A stretch of 64,000 nt of DNA from Limosilactobacillus oris DSM 4864 (GCF_001434465.1 NZ_AZGE01000007.1:1-64000), one strand, 5' to 3'; counted from the stretch's first letter, positions 32,800-43,079 are shown. The notes: generated by a model not told the origin, from the sequence alone. Numbers and translations are program-made.

Positions 32800-34488
32800 A
32801 TGGACGAAAAACAACGAGTAGCATCGGCAGTTGCTGCCGCCTTGCCAGACTTATCATTAGAAGAAATTGTTGACAAGATTGAACGGCCAAAGGATGCCAA
32901 CAACGGGGACTACGCTTTCCCAACCTTCTTCCTAGCCAAAACGCTGCACAAGGCTCCGCAGATGATTGCGGCGGACCTGGTGGAAAAGATTGACCAGGCC
33001 GGCTTCGAAAAGGTCGTTGTCGCTGGTCCTTACATCAACTTCTTCCTGGACAAGGCCCAGGTTGGAGCGGAGATTATCAAGGCGATTTTGGCTGACCCGG
33101 CTGGTTATGGTAAGAAGGACCTCGGTCACGGGGCCAACGTGACGATTGACTATTCGTCACCGAACATCGCCAAGCCAATGGGGATGGGACACCTCCGTTC
33201 GACCATGATCGGTGAAGCCATCGCCCGGATTCTGGCGAAGGAAAACTACACGCCAGTCCGGATCGACTACCTGGGTGACTGGGGCACCCAATTTGGAAAG
33301 CTGATGGCGGCCTACAAGATGTGGGGGAGCGAAGAAGAGGTCAAAAAGGACCCAATCAACACCCTGCTGAAGTACTATGTCCGCATCAACACCGAAGCCG
33401 AAGAACACCCGGAATACACTGACGCTGGCCGGGAGTGGTTTGCCAAGCTCGAACATGGTGACAAGGAGGCCTGGCGCCTGTGGCACTGGTTCCGCCAAAT
33501 TTCCATTGAACGGTTCCAAAAGGTTTACGATATGCTGGACGTCCACTTTGACTCCTTTAACGGTGAAGCCTTCTCGGCCCAAAAGATGGATGACCCGATC
33601 CAGCTGTTGAAGGACAAGCATTTGCTCAAGGCCAGCCGGGGTGCGCAAATTGTCGACCTGGACGCCTACAAGCTGACGCCACCGCTGATTATCAAGAGCA
33701 ACGGGACGACCACCTACATCACCCGGGACCTAGCGACGGCCCTCTACCGGAAGCGGATGTTTGGTCACGCCAAGTCCTTGTACGTCGTTGGTGCCGAACA
33801 GGAAAACTACTACAAGCAGCTCAAGGCGGTCCTCAAAGAAATGGGCTTCACTTGGTGGGACCAACTGGAACACATTTCCTTCGGCCTGATGAACCTGAAC
33901 GGGCAAAAGATGTCGACGCGGAAGGGGAACGTGGTCAACCTGGAGGACGTCTTGAACGACTCCATCAAGCTGGCTCGCCAACAGATTGCCGAAAAGAATC
34001 CGGACCTGCCAAATGCTGATGAGGTGGCTAAGCAGGTCGGTGTCGGCGCCGTCATCTTCCACGACCTCAAAAATGACCGGCGGAATGCAGTTAACTTCAA
34101 GCTGGAAGACGTGGTTAAGTTTGAAGGGGAAACCGGCCCGTACGTTCAATACGCCCGGGCTCGTGCTGAGAGCATCCTCCGCAAAGGTGGTATCCGCGAC
34201 TTCAGCAATGTTGACCTGACGACTGTTGGGGACGCGGCTTGGGACATCCTGAGCTTCCTTGGTCAATACAGTGACGTAGTGGAACGGGCTGCGGTCAACT
34301 ATGACCCGTCCGTAATCGCCAAGTACGCGCTGGAGTTGTCCAAGAAGTTTAACCAGTACTACGCCCACAATCGGATCCTCCAGGACGACGAAGGCCAACC
34401 GGCCCGCTTAGCCCTTGTTCAGGCCGTTAGCCACGTCCTCAAGGATGCCCTGGCAATGCTTGACATCAAGGCCCCGGACGAGATGTAG
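32800..34488 (+). CDS. argS: Arginyl-tRNA synthetase
   Basis: 562 residues, class I synthetase. N-terminal Add-1 tRNA-binding domain about 1-110, HIGH-type motif [23 protein letters not shown] loop, and the DALR anticodon domain at the C-terminus ([24 protein letters not shown]). Standard length. AGGAGG precedes the ATG directly after the T-box terminator. GC-rich third positions indicate high expression. Confidence 0.97.
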   Translation: MDEKQRVASAVAAALPDLSLEEIVDKIERPKDANNGDYAFPTFFLAKTLHKAPQMIAADLVEKIDQAGFEKVVVAGPYINFFLDKAQVGAEIIKAILADPAGYGKKDLGHGANVTIDYSSPNIAKPMGMGHLRSTMIGEAIARILAKENYTPVRIDYLGDWGTQFGKLMAAYKMWGSEEEVKKDPINTLLKYYVRINTEAEEHPEYTDAGREWFAKLEHGDKEAWRLWHWFRQISIERFQKVYDMLDVHFDSFNGEAFSAQKMDDPIQLLKDKHLLKASRGAQIVDLDAYKLTPPLIIKSNGTTTYITRDLATALYRKRMFGHAKSLYVVGAEQENYYKQLKAVLKEMGFTWWDQLEHISFGLMNLNGQKMSTRKGNVVNLEDVLNDSIKLARQQIAEKNPDLPNADEVAKQVGVGAVIFHDLKNDRRNAVNFKLEDVVKFEGETGPYVQYARARAESILRKGGIRDFSNVDLTTVGDAAWDILSFLGQYSDVVERAAVNYDPSVIAKYALELSKKFNQYYAHNRILQDDEGQPARLALVQAVSHVLKDALAMLDIKAPDEM

Positions 34489-34527
34489 TTAGGGAGAACT
34501 TGACCGGACTTCATTAATTGAAATAAA

Positions 34528-34735
34528 CTAGCAAACGAGGCTGGGAGAAAACGTTGCTTTTCTCACCAGCCTCTTGCTAGTTCTTAACTATTATAAAGAT
34601 AACGTGCGAAACCAATAGGCTAACTGCGTGTCGTAACCACAGGGCTAGTGTCTAACGCCGCGAAGCAAGGCTATTTGCCTACGAACGCTAGCCGGCCCGT
34701 GCCGTGCCAACTATCGTTCTAGGTTAGCCATACGC
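34528..34735 (+). repeat. Dispersed intergenic repeat, copy A (with terminator hairpin)
   Basis: It starts with a long hairpin: CTAGCAA...GAGGCTGG pairing with CCAGCCTC TTGCTAG, containing inner AGAAAA/TTTTCT. That is followed by GTTCTTAACTATTATAAA and a 36-base stretch (34651-34686) that is identical in the reverse complement of 49951-50120. Copy A carries about 25 extra bases between GTGCG and TAACC and 12 more near the end. It fills most of the 391-base argS-pbp1A gap. No ORF. Confidence 0.8.
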
Positions 34736-34879
34736 CCTGTCGAGAAGGTTATTTCCCACTCACGTTTTTTATTTGCACTTGTTAAGCCTTGCTAAAAAAA
34801 TCGCCGAAAGTGCGGCAACCAGTGGAAAGTGTGCTAAAATGGTTTGCATTCTAAAATGAACGGATAATGGAGAGAAACA

Positions 34880-37042
34880 ATGAAACGTGAGCCACAAACA
34901 AATTCTACCAAGGACCGCCTGGTGGCCTGGTTAAAGAAGGTGGGCAAACAGCTGCTGGCATTTTTGCAAGACGCCTGGCAGCGCTTTAAGAAAAAACTCA
35001 AACAAGTCTGGCACCGTTATCAGCTGACTCGCTGGTTAATAGTCGTTTTCCTAAGCCTCTTTTTGCTGATGAGCATTCACTTGACCTTCGTAGCGAAGAC
35101 TTCGGACGTCAAGAACTTGCAAAACCGCCTGTCACGACCGACGATGATTTACGACAATAAGAAGCAGTCGGCCGGCAGCCTGTACTCGCAAAAGGGAACC
35201 TACGTGAAGCTAAGCAACATCTCCTCGAGTGTTCCTGACGCGGTGCTGTCGACTGAGGACCGGAATTTTTACCATGAGCACGGCTTCTCGGTAAAGGGCT
35301 TGGGTCGGGCAGCCTTCCTGCTAGTCAAGAATAAGGTTCTCCACCGTGATTACATTTCTGGTGGGGGGAGTACTCTGACCCAGCAGCTAGTCAAAAATGC
35401 CTTTTTGACCCAGCAGCAGACCTTCTCGCGAAAGGCACGGGAAATTTTTATTGCGATCGAGGTCGAGAACCAGTATTCCAAAAACGAGATTCTGACCATG
35501 TACCTCAACAATGCCTACTTCGGCCACGGAGTCTGGGGGGTCCAGGACGCGGCCCGGCGGTACTTTGATGTCAACGCCAGCCAGCTGACGGTTCCCCAAG
35601 CAGCTACTCTGGCGGGGATGCTGACCTCGCCGGGGATTTACGACCCGATTGACCATCCGGAAGCAACGCGGGAACGGCGGAACATGGTCTTGCAGCTGAT
35701 GGTAGAGAATAAAAAGCTCAGCCAGTCGGACGCAAACGCCTATAAGAAGACTTCCCTGGGAATCAATAGCGGCTACGTGGCTAATGACAGCTACAAGTAC
35801 CCCTACTTCTTTGACGCGGTGATTTCCGAGGCGGCCAGCCGGTATAACATTTCTGAAAAATCGATTATGAATGACGGCTACAAAATCTACACGACCCTGG
35901 ACCAGGATCAGCAGCAATCAATGCAGGATACCTATGATAATGACAATAATTTCCCTGATGACTCTGCTGATGGGACGATGGTGCAGTCAGCATCGATTGC
36001 GATGAATCCGAAGACTGGGGGCGTGACCGCGGTCGTTGGTGGCCGGGGCAAGCACGTTTTCCGGGGCTTTAACCGGGCTACTCAGATGCGTCGGCAGCCG
36101 GGGTCGACGATCAAACCAATCGTTGTCTACGCACCGGCACTGGAACACGGTTATTTCTATGATTCGGAGCTCCAGGACAAGAAGCAGTCTTACGGGACCA
36201 ACAACTACACGCCGAAGAACTACGATGATACGTATAGCGGCAAGGTGCCGATGTACAAGGCCCTGTATGAGAGCTTGAACGCTCCGGCAGTCTGGTTGCT
36301 TAACAAAATCGGGGTTAACCAGGGCTACAAGATGGCGGAAAAATTCGGCCTGCCGGTAGAGAAGGGCGATAAGAACCTGGCCCTGGCCCTCGGTGGAATG
36401 ACCAAGGGGGTCTCGCCCCAGCAAATTGCCCGTGCGTACGCGACCTTTGATAATGACGGGCAGATGCCGACCCCGTACTACATCACTAAGATTGAGGATG
36501 CTTCGGGAAAGGTTGTCGCCCAGAATAAGGGCTCAAAGGTCAAGCACGTCATTTCCAGCAAGACGGCCCGTGAAATGACCAGTATGCTGATTGGGGTATA
36601 CGAGCACGGAACCGGGGAAACCGCTAAGCCGGCGGGGGATACCCTGGCTGGAAAGACCGGGACGACTAATTCCGGAGTCAAGGGTGACGAGTCCAACGAT
36701 CGCGATAAGTGGATCGTTGGCTACACTCCTGACGTGGTGGTCGCCACCTGGGAGGGCTATGATGATACCAACTCAAGTCATGTGCTGAACGATATTTCCG
36801 AGCGAAACATCAACGGCCTCTTTAAGAATGAAATGTCCGGGATTCTGGCGAATACACCGGGAACCAAGTTTACGGTCCAGGACGCCCAGACCCGGGCCAA
36901 CAAGCGGGTCAAAAACACGTCGGGGTGGAAGTCCTTCTTTAATGGTGGGGACAACGACCTGATGAACCGGTTCAACCAGTCGGTCAATAATATTGGCGAC
37001 AAGGCCAGCCAGTTCTGGAACAACGTTAAGTCCCTCTTTTAG
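34880..37042 (+). CDS. pbp1A: Penicillin-binding protein 1A (bifunctional)
   Basis: 720 residues. A basic cytoplasmic tail (1-50) and one membrane helix (51-72) are followed by a GT51 glycosyltransferase with catalytic E126 in STEDRNFYHEHG and GGSTLTQQLVKN. The transpeptidase domain follows with S409 in GSTIKP, the SLN motif (SLNAPAVWLL) and K592-T-G-T. It polymerises and crosslinks peptidoglycan. TAATGGAGAG precedes ATG. Followed by yheA; no recU upstream, unlike Bacillus. Confidence 0.95.
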   Translation: MKREPQTNSTKDRLVAWLKKVGKQLLAFLQDAWQRFKKKLKQVWHRYQLTRWLIVVFLSLFLLMSIHLTFVAKTSDVKNLQNRLSRPTMIYDNKKQSAGSLYSQKGTYVKLSNISSSVPDAVLSTEDRNFYHEHGFSVKGLGRAAFLLVKNKVLHRDYISGGGSTLTQQLVKNAFLTQQQTFSRKAREIFIAIEVENQYSKNEILTMYLNNAYFGHGVWGVQDAARRYFDVNASQLTVPQAATLAGMLTSPGIYDPIDHPEATRERRNMVLQLMVENKKLSQSDANAYKKTSLGINSGYVANDSYKYPYFFDAVISEAASRYNISEKSIMNDGYKIYTTLDQDQQQSMQDTYDNDNNFPDDSADGTMVQSASIAMNPKTGGVTAVVGGRGKHVFRGFNRATQMRRQPGSTIKPIVVYAPALEHGYFYDSELQDKKQSYGTNNYTPKNYDDTYSGKVPMYKALYESLNAPAVWLLNKIGVNQGYKMAEKFGLPVEKGDKNLALALGGMTKGVSPQQIARAYATFDNDGQMPTPYYITKIEDASGKVVAQNKGSKVKHVISSKTAREMTSMLIGVYEHGTGETAKPAGDTLAGKTGTTNSGVKGDESNDRDKWIVGYTPDVVVATWEGYDDTNSSHVLNDISERNINGLFKNEMSGILANTPGTKFTVQDAQTRANKRVKNTSGWKSFFNGGDNDLMNRFNQSVNNIGDKASQFWNNVKSLF

Positions 37043-37112
37043 CCCCGCCGTTTCACCACTAGGCAAAACATGATACAATTTATAATAATGAACCAAAAAG
37101 GAGTTATCGAAG

Positions 37113-37484
37113 ATGGTTGTAAATATTTATGACACGGCGAATGACATGAGCCGGCAATTAGTTGAAACGCAAGAATACCAAGGCTTAAAGAAGGCCTTAG
37201 ACGAACTGAAGGCGGATAGCGAAGCCTTTGCTTCATTCAAGAAGTTCCAACAGATGCAGGTCGAAGCACAGCAAAAGCAGATGAAGGGTCAACAGCCAAG
37301 CGAAGACGAAATCAAGGCCATTCAGACCCTGGCTAAGGAAATCAGCGGCAAGCAGGCAGTGCAAAACTTGATGAACCAAGAACGGCAAATCGACCAGATG
37401 CTACAACAGCTGAACAAGACGATTACCAGCCCGATTCAGGATCTGTACAGTGAAATCATGCCGCAGTCTAACGAAAATAACTAG
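37113..37484 (+). CDS. yheA: YheA/YlbF-family protein (UPF0342)
   Basis: 123 residues, all-helical. MVVNIYDTANDMSRQL, Q-rich middle and the C-terminal LNKTITSPIQDLYSEIMP fit UPF0342. Relatives of YlbF/YmcA influence RNA turnover and development in Bacillus; the role here is unknown. AAAAGGAG precedes ATG. Confidence 0.85.
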   Translation: MVVNIYDTANDMSRQLVETQEYQGLKKALDELKADSEAFASFKKFQQMQVEAQQKQMKGQQPSEDEIKAIQTLAKEISGKQAVQNLMNQERQIDQMLQQLNKTITSPIQDLYSEIMPQSNENN

Positions 37485-37539
37485 CAGGACCCGCTAGTAA
37501 GTGGGCTTGGAAAGTTTTCCCGGCTCATGGTACTACCTG

Positions 37540-37580
37540 GCCTCCAGCGTTCGGCTTTGCTAGAACGGTGGGGGCTTTTG
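37540..37580 (+). terminator. Terminator between yheA and yhaO
   Basis: GCCTCCAGCGTTC (37540-37552) pairs with GAACGGTGGGGGC (37563-37575) with G-T mismatches, followed by TTTTG. It overlaps the yhaO leader. Confidence 0.55.
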
Positions 37581-37606
37581 TATTGTTAATGAAGAATGGG
37601 GTGAAA

Positions 37607-38812
37607 ATGGTGAAGTTTATTCATACGGCAGATTTACACCTTGCCAGTCCCTTCCAAGGATTGACCGAGATGCCTAGTCAGTTGTGGCGGCAAGTTTATG
37701 ACTCCACTTTTGCCGCCTTGCGGAGGATCGTCGACGCCGCGATTACGGAACGAGTCGATTTTGTCGTGATTGCGGGCGATATTTACGATGGTGAACGGAA
37801 AAGCATTGCGGCCGTTGACTTTTTCAACAAACAGCTGACCCGGTTGGCTCAGCAGCACATTCCGGTCTTTCTGTGCTATGGCAACCATGACTTTCAGCAG
37901 GTGACCGCTGCCAACCAATCCCTGCCGGCGAATACCCGTGTTTTGGGCAACCAGGTCACAACGGCCACCCTTACACTAGCAACCGGTGAACGGGTCGCTA
38001 TAACCGGTTTTAGTTACGGGCAGCGGTGGATCAGCACGGATGTCGCAAGAAAATACCCGGTAAAAGGGGCCGTTGACTGGCAAATCGGGCTCTTGCATGG
38101 CGCACCATACCAGGCAGGGGCCGACAACCATTACGCCCCCTTTACGGTGGATGAGTTAGAGAGCAAGCACTATGACTACTGGGCACTAGGCCATATCCAC
38201 AAACACCAGGAGCTGGCTACCACCCCGCCGATTGTTTATAGTGGAAATCCCCAGGGGCGGCATAAAAATGAGGCTGGCAGTCATGGCTACTACCTGGTTC
38301 ACAGTCAGGGTTCCCGCCTGATTCCGGAGTTCAAACCGGTTGCTGGCATCGGCTGGCGGACGGTGAGCGTTGACCTTGACGCTTGCCAAACGGAAGCGGC
38401 GGTTGACCGGGCAATTACCAGTGCGGCGACCATCAACGCGGCTGGCCACCTGCAGCTTTGTGCGGTTCAGGTAACAGCAAGCAGGCAGCAGTGGCGGCTG
38501 CTAGTGGAGAACGGTAGCCTGCTTACTCACCTGCAAAGTCGTCTACGGATGGAAGAAACAATTGAGTGGTGGCCTTACCAGCTGACCTTGGCGACGCGGC
38601 AAGGGGAACCGCACTTGCCATCCTTGGACCAGCGCTACTGGGCCCAGGCCAAGCAGGCGGTTTTCACGGCGGAGAACCTGGCGGCGGTGATCAAACCGCT
38701 GGTTAAGCACCAGCCCCTCTATGACCAGTTTGCTGATCACCAGAACTTGGCGGAATTTGAGCAGTGGGCGGCGGCCTTGATTAGTGAACGGGAGAAGCAG
38801 GATGAGAATTAA
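37607..38812 (+). CDS. yhaO: YhaO metallophosphoesterase (SbcD/Mre11-like)
   Basis: About 401 residues. The start is ATG 37607 (or GTG 37610) after GGGGTG; upstream in-frame starts lack a ribosome binding site. Calcineurin-fold motifs are DLHLASPF (D-x-H), AGDIYDGERKS (GD), GNHDFQQ (GNHD) and LGHIHKHQ (GHxH), with LHGAPYQ before the last. It likely forms a nuclease complex with the ATPase encoded by the overlapping next gene, as SbcD does with SbcC. Confidence 0.9.
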   Translation: MVKFIHTADLHLASPFQGLTEMPSQLWRQVYDSTFAALRRIVDAAITERVDFVVIAGDIYDGERKSIAAVDFFNKQLTRLAQQHIPVFLCYGNHDFQQVTAANQSLPANTRVLGNQVTTATLTLATGERVAITGFSYGQRWISTDVARKYPVKGAVDWQIGLLHGAPYQAGADNHYAPFTVDELESKHYDYWALGHIHKHQELATTPPIVYSGNPQGRHKNEAGSHGYYLVHSQGSRLIPEFKPVAGIGWRTVSVDLDACQTEAAVDRAITSAATINAAGHLQLCAVQVTASRQQWRLLVENGSLLTHLQSRLRMEETIEWWPYQLTLATRQGEPHLPSLDQRYWAQAKQAVFTAENLAAVIKPLVKHQPLYDQFADHQNLAEFEQWAAALISEREKQDEN

Positions 38813-41270
38813 AAGTGTTCACATTGACGGTTTTGGAAAGTGGGTCGACCAGGATTTTTCCTTGGCGGTAAACCCGCAGGTGATTTATGGTGAAAACGAG
38901 GCCGGGAAAACGACGCTCGCCGTCTTTATCCGCAGCATTTTATTTGGCTTTGCCAATGCGAAGGGGAAAAACCGATTTCAGCAGTACCGACCGCGAACGA
39001 CCGCGGCATATGGCGGCAGCCTGCTGGTGGAAGCTGACGGCCAGCAGTACCGGATTACCAGGACAGCGGGTCGCGACGGCGGCAGGGTAACCGTCACCGA
39101 CCAGCGGGGCCAGCAATTTGGCCAGGAGAAGTTAGCGGCCCTCTTGGGGAACGTTGACCTGGACCTCTACCAGGCGATCTTTGGTATTCGGCAAGCGGAC
39201 CTCGCCAGGATCAGTGACCTTAGCCGGGAAGATGTGCAACGGCAATTACAGCAGGTCGGGGCGGTTGATAGTGGTGAGTGGCGTCAATTGGTCGCGGAAT
39301 TGCTCAAAAAGGGGGATGAAGTCTTCAAACCCCGGGGACGCAAGCCGACGCTTAACCAACACCTTACCGAGTACCAGGATTTACAGCAACGGATTCAGCA
39401 GGCGCGGGGCAAGTATGATGACTACCAGCGTCTACTGAAGACTCGCGGGGCGGCCCAAGAGCAGATGAAGACTGGGCAGGCAGAGCTGAAAAAGGCTCAA
39501 GCCCGCCAAAATGATTTGGAACGCCTGGCCCGTCTCTGGCCTGTCTTTCAGCAGTGGCGGCGGGGCCAGGATAGTTCTCGGGCTGAGCTAATCAGCGATG
39601 AACAAGTGGCGGCAGCCGACCGGCTCGGTATCCAGGAGCAGGAGCTGCGGCGGCAAATCAAAAGTCAGGAAGCTGAACTAGCCCAGCTCAACGGTCGGCT
39701 CAGCCAGTTTGACCAGGCCCAGTTGAATGACTACCATGACCACCTGGCAGAGTACCAGGAAATGCGGGGCCAACTGCTCCAACTAGCGGCTCGGGATGAC
39801 CAGCAACGCCAGCAGGGACGCTTCCAGGAACACCGAGCCCAGGAGAAAAAGCAGTTGCAGGAGCGGTATGGACAGGTACCGCCCCAGCCGCTGAGCGAAC
39901 GGGAACTGACCCAGTTGGAGCAGCTCAGGAAAGCCCCGGCGCCGCTAGCTAACCAGGGGATCATTTTAGCTTTGCTGGCGTTTGGCGGCCTGCTCTGCCT
40001 ATTTGGCTTGGCCAGCCAGCATGGTGGTTTGCGCAACCTCGGCCTGCTCTTGGTAATCGCGGCCGGCGGTTGGGGCTACTACGGCTACCGGCAGGAAAAA
40101 CAACAGTTAGCGCGGCGGGACGCGGCCTTAGTATCTTTTGGCCGGGCTCACGGGCTCAGCAGATTTTCACCAGACCAGTGGCTGACCATGCAGGCGGACC
40201 TTCATCGCTATGCTGAACTCAGTAACCAGTTGTCAAACTCCGCTTTAGGGGCAGGCCAGAGCCATGAACAGTTGCTGACTATCAAGCGGCGGCTGGCTGG
40301 TAAAGTCAGTGGGGAGCACGCCGGGGAATTGGCCCGCAACCTGCTCGCTTGGGAAAATCGCTGGGCCGACCAGTGGCGGTCCTGGCAAGCTATCCGCCAG
40401 CAGCTAGAACGGGCCCAGCGGCAACTAACGGCCCTAAAAAGCCAGCTCCGGGAGGTACAGAATGACAAGTGGGCTATCTACCAGTCGGCTGGTGTCAATA
40501 GTGACGTGGATTTTGCCCGCTTCCTCCAGCAGCGGGCCCGGGCCCACCAGCAGCAAGTTACCACGGCGGTATATGACCAGCAGCTGACGGACGAGGATAA
40601 GGTAGCACTTGCGCGCTTTACGGACGAGACGGCGCTAAAACGAGAGTGGGAGCGGTTGAGCGACAGGGTGGCCCGTGAACAGGCAACCTTAGAAGCGGCG
40701 CACCGGCAGGAGCAGGCCGCGGAGGTGGAAATTCGGGGGCTGGCAGCTGACGGGACCCTGCCAGAACTAGAACAGCGGGCGGCCAACCTTGCGGCCCGGA
40801 TTTGGCAGGAGGCCCAGCGGTGGACGACCTACCAGCTGACGGCCCAGTGGATCAACCAGGCATTGATTTTAGCTTCCGCGGACCGGTACCCGGCCATCAT
40901 TAAGGCCGCAGAGGAGTTTTTTGCGACCTTAACGAACCAGCGGTATACCAAGATTTTGCTTAATGAAGAAGGCGTCGCGGTGTTAACCGCTGGGCAGGAG
41001 CGGTTTGCGGTCGAAGAGCTGTCGACTGGGACCGCCGAACAGCTTTACGTTGCGCTGCGTTTGGGCTTTATCAGTGTGATGAGTGACCAGGTCTCCCTGC
41101 CGATTATTATTGATGATGGCTTTGTCAACTTTGACTATCTACGCAAGGAACGGGTACTCGCGATTTTGACCCGATTAGCCCGCCATAACCAGGTCCTTTA
41201 CTTTACTGCCGACCATCGGGCCCGTCAGCTAACGGGCGTAATTGACCTTGAACGGCTAGATAGTGAATAA
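38802..41270 (+). CDS. yhaN: YhaN-like AAA ATPase (SbcC/Rad50-like)
   Basis: About 822 residues. ATG 38802 follows GGAG by 7 bases and overlaps yhaO by 11. N-terminal Walker A is YGENEAGKTTL. Long Q/A/R-rich coiled coils flank a hydrophobic insert at about residues 385-432 that looks like two membrane helices (LALLAFGGLLCLFGL; LGLLLVIAAGGWGYYGY), where Rad50 has its hook. The C-terminus has the signature VEELSTGTAEQLYVALRLGF and Walker B LPIIIDDGF. Probable role in DNA end processing; the membrane insert is typical of the YhaN branch. Confidence 0.88.
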   Translation: MRIKSVHIDGFGKWVDQDFSLAVNPQVIYGENEAGKTTLAVFIRSILFGFANAKGKNRFQQYRPRTTAAYGGSLLVEADGQQYRITRTAGRDGGRVTVTDQRGQQFGQEKLAALLGNVDLDLYQAIFGIRQADLARISDLSREDVQRQLQQVGAVDSGEWRQLVAELLKKGDEVFKPRGRKPTLNQHLTEYQDLQQRIQQARGKYDDYQRLLKTRGAAQEQMKTGQAELKKAQARQNDLERLARLWPVFQQWRRGQDSSRAELISDEQVAAADRLGIQEQELRRQIKSQEAELAQLNGRLSQFDQAQLNDYHDHLAEYQEMRGQLLQLAARDDQQRQQGRFQEHRAQEKKQLQERYGQVPPQPLSERELTQLEQLRKAPAPLANQGIILALLAFGGLLCLFGLASQHGGLRNLGLLLVIAAGGWGYYGYRQEKQQLARRDAALVSFGRAHGLSRFSPDQWLTMQADLHRYAELSNQLSNSALGAGQSHEQLLTIKRRLAGKVSGEHAGELARNLLAWENRWADQWRSWQAIRQQLERAQRQLTALKSQLREVQNDKWAIYQSAGVNSDVDFARFLQQRARAHQQQVTTAVYDQQLTDEDKVALARFTDETALKREWERLSDRVAREQATLEAAHRQEQAAEVEIRGLAADGTLPELEQRAANLAARIWQEAQRWTTYQLTAQWINQALILASADRYPAIIKAAEEFFATLTNQRYTKILLNEEGVAVLTAGQERFAVEELSTGTAEQLYVALRLGFISVMSDQVSLPIIIDDGFVNFDYLRKERVLAILTRLARHNQVLYFTADHRARQLTGVIDLERLDSE

Positions 41271-41420
41271 ATTGTGAAAATCACTTAAACTTTTTCTTGA
41301 AAGCCTCGGCGGAGGGGGGAATTGTGGTATATTGAGAAGGTACAAAACGGTGGGGCGAAGACCACCGGCTGACGTTTTTCGTCAGGGTGAAAGTTAAAAT
41401 ACTACAAGGGATGTGTTTTT

Positions 41421-42377
41421 TTGAAATCAAAGAAGTTAATTGCGGTAATCGCGGGGGCGGCCCTGATGCTGCCACTGGCTGCCTGCGGAAATAAGGCGGT
41501 AGCCACAACCAGCGGGGGAAAGATTACCCAGAGCGAATACTATTCCAGTATGAAGGCCACCAGCAATGGTAAGCAGGTCCTGCAACAGATGATTTTGGAC
41601 AAGGTCCTGGAAAAGGAGTACGGCAAACAGGTATCTGACAAGCAGGTCAATGCCCAGTACAACAGCTACAAGTCCCAGTACGGCTCCCAGTTCAGCGCCT
41701 TCTTGCAGCAAAATGGGATGACCGAAAAGTCACTCAAGCAGCAGCTGCGGTCTAACCTCCTGCTGGAAGCCGCGGTTCGTGATTACTCTCACATTACGAA
41801 CAAGCAGATCAATGCCCAGTGGAAGAAGTACCAGCCAAAAGTTCAAACAGCTGAGATCCTTGTCGGTAGCAAGAACGATGCCCAGGACATCATCGACCAG
41901 CTGAACAACTCAAGCGACAAGTATAAGACCTTCAAGAAGCTGGCAAAGTCAAAGTCGACTGACACTTCCAACAAGGATAATGGTGGGCGGGTTCCTGCTT
42001 TTGACAATACGGATAACTCGCTTGATTCGGCATACAAGGAAGCTGCCTTTAAGCTCAAGACTGGTGAATACACCACGACCCCGGTCAAGACCGATGATGG
42101 TTACCAGGTGATCTACATGATCGAACACCCGGCTAAGGGGAAGAAGAGCCAGCACATCGCTGACCTGCGGACCCAGATTGTTCAGGAAAACATGAACAAC
42201 CGGACCTTCCTCCATAAGGTCGTTTCTAACGTCCTCAAGAAGGGGAATGTTTCCATTAAGGAAAACGATGAGAAGAACATCCTGGATGACTACCTGAATT
42301 CCAACGGTGCGACGAGCAACAGTGGTACCTTGGGCAATTCGAGCAACAGTAGCTCTTCCAGCAATGCCAATAACTAG
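41421..42377 (+). CDS. prsA: Foldase lipoprotein PrsA (parvulin-type peptidyl-prolyl isomerase)
   Basis: 318 residues. TTG start after AAGGGATG. Lipoprotein signal with lipobox LAAC (Cys 22). An N-terminal SurA-like helical domain ([21 protein letters not shown]) precedes a parvulin domain at about 145-235 ([39 protein letters not shown]). The tail is a Ser/Asn-rich linker. It folds exported proteins at the membrane-wall interface. Confidence 0.93.
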   Translation: MKSKKLIAVIAGAALMLPLAACGNKAVATTSGGKITQSEYYSSMKATSNGKQVLQQMILDKVLEKEYGKQVSDKQVNAQYNSYKSQYGSQFSAFLQQNGMTEKSLKQQLRSNLLLEAAVRDYSHITNKQINAQWKKYQPKVQTAEILVGSKNDAQDIIDQLNNSSDKYKTFKKLAKSKSTDTSNKDNGGRVPAFDNTDNSLDSAYKEAAFKLKTGEYTTTPVKTDDGYQVIYMIEHPAKGKKSQHIADLRTQIVQENMNNRTFLHKVVSNVLKKGNVSIKENDEKNILDDYLNSNGATSNSGTLGNSSNSSSSSNANN

Positions 42378-42382
42378 GTAAT

Positions 42383-42420
42383 AAAAAACATCGGGTATTT
42401 AATTGCCCGATGTTTTTTTA
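42383..42420. terminator. Bidirectional terminator between prsA and the small coiled-coil gene
   Basis: AAAAAACATCGGG pairs perfectly with CCCGATGTTTTTT. A- and T-runs on both flanks serve the convergent genes. Confidence 0.85.
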
Positions 42421-42645
42421 CTATGCTTTGCTTTGTTTGCTTAACCGTTCAGTGATTTCCCGGATTTTATCCAGGCGCGGCTGGTCCTTAAACTGCCACT
42501 TGGCAATGTCCTTTTGCACTTCTGCCTGGAACTTATTGACCGCGGGCAGACTATCCTGGAGTTGTTTGACGTTCGTGGTCAATCCCTGACAGGAACGGAC
42601 GAGCTGCCGAACGTCAGTCACCGTTTCTTTGATTGCCTTAAACAT
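42421..42645 (-). CDS. Small coiled-coil protein of unknown function
   Basis: 74 residues, amphipathic helix throughout (TDVRQLVRSCQGLTTNVKQL; LDKIREITERLSKQ). Its start ATG overlaps the stop of the HIT gene by one base, so it is translationally coupled. A short gene of this type commonly follows hit in lactobacilli. Function unknown. Confidence 0.75.
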   Translation of the reverse strand: MFKAIKETVTDVRQLVRSCQGLTTNVKQLQDSLPAVNKFQAEVQKDIAKWQFKDQPRLDKIREITERLSKQSKA

Positions 42646-43079
42646 TACTGTTCATCTTCCATCTGCTTGACGATTGCTTGCTGAATTTCCTTGTACTTGT
42701 CCTCGTCATACTTAGCGGAATTATCCTTAAAGATAATCTTGAAGTCGTCCTGGTCAGTGTAGCGGGGAACCAGGTGAATATGGGAGTGGAAGACTGATTG
42801 GTAGGCCACTTCACCATTGTTGTTGATGATGTTCATCCCCTTAATTGCCGGGTTGGACTTCTTAACGGCGCGGGCAATCTTTGGCAGGCGGGAAAAGACA
42901 GCGGCAGCCAGGTCCTCATCGTAGGCGAAGAGGTCCTTGACGTGCTTCTTAGGAACCACGAGGGTGTGCCCTGGTGTGCCCTGGGAAATGTCGAGAAAGG
43001 CCTTGACAACGTCGTCTTCGTATACCGTGTAGCTTGGGATTTCCCCAGCAATTATCTTGCAAAAAATACAGTCAGTCAT
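42645..43079 (-). CDS. hit: HIT family nucleotide hydrolase
   Basis: 144 residues. Zinc-ligand/N-terminal CIFCKIIAGEIPSYTVYEDD and the histidine triad HSHIHLVPRY (H-x-H-x-H-type) are clear. It likely hydrolyses dinucleoside polyphosphates or AMP conjugates. Divergent from ecsAB, a conserved arrangement in Firmicutes. Confidence 0.93.
   Translation of the reverse strand: MTDCIFCKIIAGEIPSYTVYEDDVVKAFLDISQGTPGHTLVVPKKHVKDLFAYDEDLAAAVFSRLPKIARAVKKSNPAIKGMNIINNNGEVAYQSVFHSHIHLVPRYTDQDDFKIIFKDNSAKYDEDKYKEIQQAIVKQMEDEQ

Noticed and set aside
33730-34398. 222-codon open frame antisense to argS
   Set aside because: Shadow of a highly biased gene; no ribosome binding site.
38784-38812. GTG at 38784 as yhaN start
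   Set aside because: The ATG at 38802 has GGAG at 7 bases; the GTG lacks a Shine-Dalgarno sequence.
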